From: Thalassia testudinum
Lineage: Eukaryota > Streptophyta > Magnoliopsida > Alismatales > Hydrocharitaceae
Length of the DNA: 64,000 nucleotides
Direction of reading: 5' to 3'
Assembly: GCA_037157565.1 (NCBI GenBank)
Contig: JAZHRO010000012.1
Coordinates: 63,166,001 to 63,230,000, forward strand
Positions within the stretch are counted from its first letter, which is position 1. Each line of letters opens with the position of its first letter. Positions 59,032 to 64,000 of the stretch are shown here, one piece after another. Under the pieces are notes generated by a model. It saw only the letters and a list, made by a program, of their open reading frames with translations, ran no database searches and was not told where the DNA came from. The translations under genes were made by a program, and so were the position numbers.

Positions 59032-60113
59032 TGTTAAGACCCGAGCATCAAAACCACTTTAAGATGTCTGGGAGTTGGTCCAAATGTCTGGTCAAACGTC
59101 TGGACACCTTCCCAGAGGTTTGGAAATTAATTTTTGCGTGCGTACGAAAGCGAATCTGTGCACGTGCCGCGCGCAGACTGAAACTCGTCGCCTCTTCTTT
59201 TTTTCTCTCTATCCTCGCTGACCTGCCGACGCCTCACCCACGCCTCCAAATACCCCATCCCCTCTCCCTTGTTCACCACCCCACCGTCTCCTCCTTCTTC
59301 AGCGTGAGCATAGGAGTGAGCGAGGGCAACAGCTGTTGCCGGGTGCGGTGCGGAGAGGAAGAGGTGCAGCGAGAGGGAAGAAGAGGGAGAGCACACGAGA
59401 AAGAGAGAGAGCCTACCGGAGCAACTCGAGGTTGGCCAGCATGTGCGCGGAGGAGCATCCTACTGGGGAGATCCCCCCACGTGCTGCTGCAGCTCGAGCA
59501 GCGGACGAGCGGCTGTGTGGCGAGCTCGCGTACAGCGGGAAGAAGACGAGGAGGTTCTGATTCTGGGAAATTTTCCCATAATCAGACGACTGGACCAACA
59601 TCCAGACGACGCGAGTGACGTCTGGAGGGAGCTCCAGACAACTAAGAGGTACAAAATTTCCCCTCTACCTCCTTTTTGCGGATGCGGCCAAGTAGGCCGT
59701 TCCGCCGAAGTGCTGAGACGTGTCGTGTTGAGGATTTCATCGTGCGTGCAGGTTTCGTTTCGGGAAGGCGCGGGGACACGTCATCCCACGCGACCCAAAT
59801 GTCTAGGCAAGTCACCAGATGGTGGAGAGTGTCTCTAGACGTCTAGAGAGGTAGTCGGACGTCTGGAGCTGGGTCCAGACGGTTCAGCAAGACCTCTGGA
59901 CGTCTGAGGAGCAGCGCAGAGTGAGGTATGACCTGGATGCCTTTTTAAGACGTCTGAAGATGTTCTAAACATTTGATTTGAGTCTAAATTATCATTTTTC
60001 ACCCGTTTAGGGTCCGTTTGAGGTTCAATTTCTACGTTTAAGATTCCATTCCTTTCAGAATAAGTTCCTCTACTTGTTTGAAATACTTTTATCCTGTACT
60101 AAGTGATTCCTTG
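59032..60113 (+). mobile_element. LTR 2 (chromovirus-like), first part
   Basis: It starts TGTTAAGACCCG and aligns with 379-1455 of LTR 1, including the AGACGTCT arrays and AGTTCCTCTACTTGTT (about 60063). It is split at 60113 by LTR 3 and resumes at 62598. Open frames here arise from the GC-rich repeat array and are not real genes. Confidence 0.8.
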
Positions 60114-62592
60114 TGTTACGAACGCGCGGCTTCAGACGTCTTTTAAGACGTCTGGGAGGTGGCCCAGACGTCGAACCAGACGTCTGGAACCCCTTCCAGA
60201 CGTCCGGGATTCAGTTTCGGCGGCACGCGCGGTTGCGTCTGCGCGCCTGCGCGCGCAGACCTGCGATCGCTTTTTCCCTCTCTCCTGTGAGCGCAGGCTG
60301 CCCTCTGTCTCGCTCTCTCTCTCTCCCCGCATGGCTTTAAAAAGCCTCGCCCTCTCCCTCACTCTCATCGCCTCTGCCCCTTCCTCTTCTCCTTCTAGCC
60401 AGTGCGAGAGTGAGCGAGCGGCGGCGGCGGCAGTCGCGGCAAGTGCGGGAGGAGGTGCTGCGCGAGAAGAGGAGGCGCTTGGCCGTGAGGGCGAGCTTGC
60501 CGGGGCTGCTAGAGTCGGCCGGCGGGGGAGCAGCAAACGCGGGGTGACGCGGGAGGCCTGCTGCAGCTCGAGCAGCAGGCGAACGAGGAGCGACGCGGCC
60601 GTGCGTAGCAGGCAGATGGCGAGTCGCGCTCTGATTCTGGAAGCTTTTCCAGAATCAGACGTCTGGGTTTCCAACCAGACGACGGGGAAGACGTCTGGAG
60701 GACGGTCCAGACGTCTGAAAGGTGAGTTAGTTTTCGTCCTTCTTCCTTTTCTTCGGTCGTCCGTACTGAGAGAGAGAAATGGGTACGCGCAGGCTCTGGA
60801 TTCGCATCCAACGCGAATCAGACGTGTGGCTGCAGTGCCAGACGACGAGAGCGACTTCCAGACGTCCGGGGTGACCATCGAACATCTGGGAACTAGGCCA
60901 AACACCCCCGCAGGCTTCTGGACATCTGAGAGACCACGCAGGACAAGGACCCCGTTCCGTTGCAGTCTCGGAGGTTGCGGAGGTATGCGGGATTCCCGAC
61001 CACGCCCCCAGTACGCCTGTTGTAACCGGTAGAGTGGCTTTTAAGTTTATTAGTATAATCAGTTAAATTATGGAACCATAAATAGAACCTAGGACATTGC
61101 ATGAATCCTAGGAATGAGAAATAGATTGAATGATAGATCCTAGCTGTTGCATGAATCCTAGGGCTGGAAAACTAGATTGTATGATAGATCCTAGGATATG
61201 GCATGAATCCTAGGATGGGGAAAACTAGTGGAATATATGAATACTGCAGTCTTGGAAAAATGGAAAGGAACAAATAGCTGCCTGTAAATCGAATTAACAG
61301 CTGCCTGTTATGAATAAATAAACGTGACTGAGAACATGGATTGTAAGAACGTGAAACCGGAAAGTGAAACCTAGATGTTCTGAGTTAAGAAAAGCTGGAA
61401 CCCTACGGGGAATTAGGAGTGGAACTCCTGGAAAGAGAAAGGAATGGAACTGAGAAAGAAAGACGTGGTAGTGTGCTGTCTCTTGGGTACGTAGTACCAA
61501 GGGAAGTACCAGTACCTGTTTAGTGCAGAGCGGAGCCAACCGCCCCAGGGACCTGGAGTTAGGACTGGCCACTTTGTACCGACTTGCTGGCCCTCGTGTA
61601 CGTAGTACCGAGGAGAGCTACTAGTGTAGGGAGGTACTAGCTACCCCACGGGCCCCGGGGTTCTGCTAGCCTCCAACACCGACTTATTAGGCCCACTGGG
61701 GCAAACCAGGGTAGTCAGGAGAGGGTGCGCGGACTGTGGAGGGGCAAGGCCCCTGTTTGGTTACTGTGGAGGGGTTGGACCCCCTGTTACTGAGAGGGCT
61801 CTGCCCTGTACTGGTTCCGTGCTGTGCTTTGGGCGCACCCGTTAACGGAAACGACTAACTGCGTGCCAATGCGGGTTAGCTACCTGTGCGTTTATCGCGC
61901 GTGCCGTAGTCACCGTTACGCCTGTCCGTGACCTTGGGGTGGTTGACTGAGAGTAGGATCACCACGGGGGACTCTCCCGGCCAAGAGAGCACCACGTGCT
62001 ACTTCCACTTTTTGGAAAAGACTACAATCAAGATCGTTCCCACGAGGAACATTCGAGATCAAGTAAAGGATCTAAGAAATAAATGAAATCGTGAGATAAT
62101 TGAAAGACGTAAATAAAGAAAGTAACAGAACATAACAGCTACTGTACACTCTACTGTTTCTTTAGTTTTAGTTGTCACTCTATTCAGCGTTTTGCTGACG
62201 TGTTACACTCATTACCTTTCAGGACCAGGTGTTGAGCAGCCAAGGTCAGCGGCTGCAGAGGACGCTAGGCCGAGTAGGGTCCAGTAGAGTTACCACTGTT
62301 CTCTTGTACCTCTTTTTGTTTCACTGTACTGAGTAGTTCATGTTACCGCTGTACTTTTCTTTACCTGCAGTTCATATTATGTTATGAATGTTGTTCTACT
62401 GTTGTGGTGGTATATACTGTAGTGGTTTCTTTCCTTACTGCTGTATTTTCTTATTGTTAGTTATATTCATGCTGAATGTGGTTTATTTTACTGCTCATTT
62501 GGTTACTTCCTCGTTGGACGACTAGGTCTTGGGATTAGTTGAGTCGGTCCGGTTCTCGTGTCTCGTAGGGACTCGGGAATCGAGTCGTTACA
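60114..62592 (+). mobile_element. Solo LTR 3 (chromovirus-like) nested in LTR 2
   Basis: It starts TGTTACGAACGCG and ends GAGTCGTTACA (2479 bp). The flanks CCTTG (60109-60113) and TCTTG (62593-62597) differ by one transition. Removing it joins TAAGTGATTCCTTG to TGATTGATCCTTG, matching GATTGTTCCTTG at 1455 of LTR 1. TTTAAAAAGCC at about 60338 may be a TATA box. It contains a roughly 51-bp tandem repeat (61099-61215) and the densest AGACGTCT array (60130-60870). Confidence 0.85.
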
Positions 62593-62597
62593 TCTTG

Positions 62598-63662
62598 TGA
62601 TTGATCCTTGTATTAGGATCTCGTTCTGTTGCGACTTTGAGGGTTGCGGAGGCCCGTGGACCTGCCGATCACGCCCCCATCAGTCCCGATTTTGCGAGTA
62701 GAGTGGCTTCCCTTAGTTAATTACAAACATTAATGCATCTCTGAAATTAATGATAGATCCTATGGTATGGCATGAATCCTATGACTTGAAAACTAGATTG
62801 AACGATAGATCATAGGGTGTGGCATGAATCCTAGGACCTGAAAACTAGATTGAATGATAGATCCTATGGTGTGGCATGAATCCTAGGAACAGAAACACTG
62901 AAACAAATGTCTTGGATACCTGAATTGCAGTCTTGGATAAGTAGATAAAATAATGATAATTGCCTTTAATTGGATAATAGCTGCCTGTGAAATGTAGAGT
63001 ACTGTTGTTAGTAACTGCTACATGTAATTCCTATTGTTTGGAAACTAAATTCGAGCTACTTGTATATAAATTGGAAAGGAAAAGAAGTTGAATGTTGGAA
63101 ATACGTACTATATGCGAATAAACCTGAAATGATGAAACCTAGTATGGCTTGGCCTGAGGAAACATGAGTACTAACCCTACGGGGAATTAGGAGTAGAGCT
63201 CCTGGAAATAAGTGGAATGGAACTGGAAAAGTAAACGGGAAAGTGTGTTGTCTCTTGGGTACGTGGTACCAAAGAGAGCACATATTACCTCTTACTGTAG
63301 AGGGCAGCTTGCCGCCCTCAGGTCTAGACAGGGGTGAGTTTGGCCACTTTGCACCGACTTTCTGACCCTCACGTACACCATATCAGGGAGAGCTGCTAGT
63401 ATAAGGAGAGAGCTAGCCACCCTACGGGGCCCGGGGTTCAGCTAGCCGTCCTACATCGAATTGTTAGGCCCACTGGGCAAACCAGGGTAGTCAGGCGAAG
63501 GTGCGCAGACTATGGAAGGGCGAGTCCCCTGTTTGGTTACTGTGGAGGGGCTAGACCCCTGTTACTGAGAGGGCTCTGCCCTATACTGGTTCTGTGCTGT
63601 GCTTTGGCCGCACCCGTTAACGGAAACGACTAACCGCATGCCAGTACGGGATAGCTACCCGT
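62598..63662 (+). mobile_element. LTR 2, second part, interrupted at 63663
   Basis: It continues the alignment to LTR 1 from about 1456 to 3070. It has three copies of a roughly 51-bp tandem repeat with GGCATGAATCCTAGG (62760-62890). After GATAGCTACCCGT the alignment stops, where GCGCTTACCGCG is expected. Confidence 0.8.
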
Positions 63663-64000
63663 TGATTGCACCGCAAAATACACCTGCAATAGTGCCTTCT
63701 TATGCTATTTCCTAGCATTACCTATGCATATTAGGATTCCATAGTTGCATTTTGTAAAAATACATGCATGCATGCAGTTAATTAAGAGAGAAGGAGAATG
63801 AAAAAATTCGCCTTGCGATTACATCTTTCCTCAAGTGCTGCTTTGCAATATTCCCTTCTCCATTTTTATTTCTGATTTTTAAATCTTTCTCCCCCGACTG
63901 CATGGAGCGTCGACTTCTTCTCCTCGCGCCATGCTTTCCTGCAGCTGCCTTTCCCTACGGCTACCTCCCCCTGCCCGCCCTTCCCTGCAGCTGCCATTCC
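63663..64000 (+). mobile_element. Probable start of another inserted element
   Basis: The break in LTR 2 coincides with TGATTGCACCGC, an LTR-like TG start. CCCGT (63658-63662) would be the left target duplication. The rest runs off the window, so the right end cannot be checked. Confidence 0.45.

Noticed and set aside
59019..59618. 199-codon plus-strand open frame
   Set aside because: Starts upstream of the LTR boundary at 59032 and runs through LTR leader sequence; no conservation.
60103..61032. 309-codon plus-strand open frame and its 257-codon antisense partner
   Set aside because: Long frames in both directions arise from GC-rich, stop-poor LTR sequence full of GACGTC repeats; no recognisable domain.

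Overview
This window is nuclear DNA of a flowering plant. The evidence is a three-exon plant-type gene with GT-AG introns and layers of plant Ty3/gypsy, Ty1/copia, LINE and SINE retroelements. The strongly GC-rich last exon of the only gene mildly suggests a monocot, but the species cannot be named from sequence alone. I recognise one apparently intact protein-coding gene, a heavy-metal-associated isoprenylated plant protein (HIPP) at 41841-42954. Almost everything else is transposable-element material or AT-rich intergenic DNA.

Left block (1-34865) is a nested retrotransposon stack. An Athila-like LTR (1-378 and 16344-18064) was split by a solo LTR with chromovirus-type ends (379-3697 plus 16322-16343, target duplication GGTTT/GGTCT). 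That solo LTR was split by a full-length but degenerate Athila-type element (3698-16316, TAGGG on both sides, tRNA-Asp-type primer site, gag, protease, RT, RNase H and integrase all broken by stops). That element was in turn hit by another solo LTR (13191-14830, GGTAA on both sides) exactly at its polypurine tract/3' LTR border. To the right are minus-strand relatives: an LTR plus internal fragment (16344-18895), a non-autonomous element with two LTRs (18896-28590) carrying an unfamiliar acidic ORF instead of gag-pol, an opposite-facing LTR (28886 to about 31045), and a gag-only remnant with its LTR (31240-34865). A SIRE-like copia solo LTR (25277-26586) lies inside the non-autonomous element.

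Middle block (34866-56180) is AT-rich and gene-poor. It holds the HIPP gene, followed by a 49-base G homopolymer. It also holds two copies of a foldback-like repeat (36.3-37.1 kb and 47.9-48.7 kb), a 380-bp tandem duplication, a tRNA-derived SINE with target duplications, LINE remnants, MITE-like elements, and an array of the palindrome GTACCGGTAC and its derivatives.

Right block (56187-64000) is a second nest. The 3' half of a minus-strand LINE is split by a solo LTR (57249-58726, TTGGA on both sides). Next to it another LTR of the same broad family (59032 onward) is split by a third relative (60114-62592, CCTTG/TCTTG), and appears interrupted again at 63663. These LTRs share dense arrays of the palindrome AGACGTCT. 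The most unusual signals are the two palindrome-array types, the acidic ORF of the non-autonomous element, tRNA-like A/B boxes inside several Athila-like LTRs, and a hairpin just upstream of the LTR TATA box. No operon, CRISPR array or microbial defence system is present.
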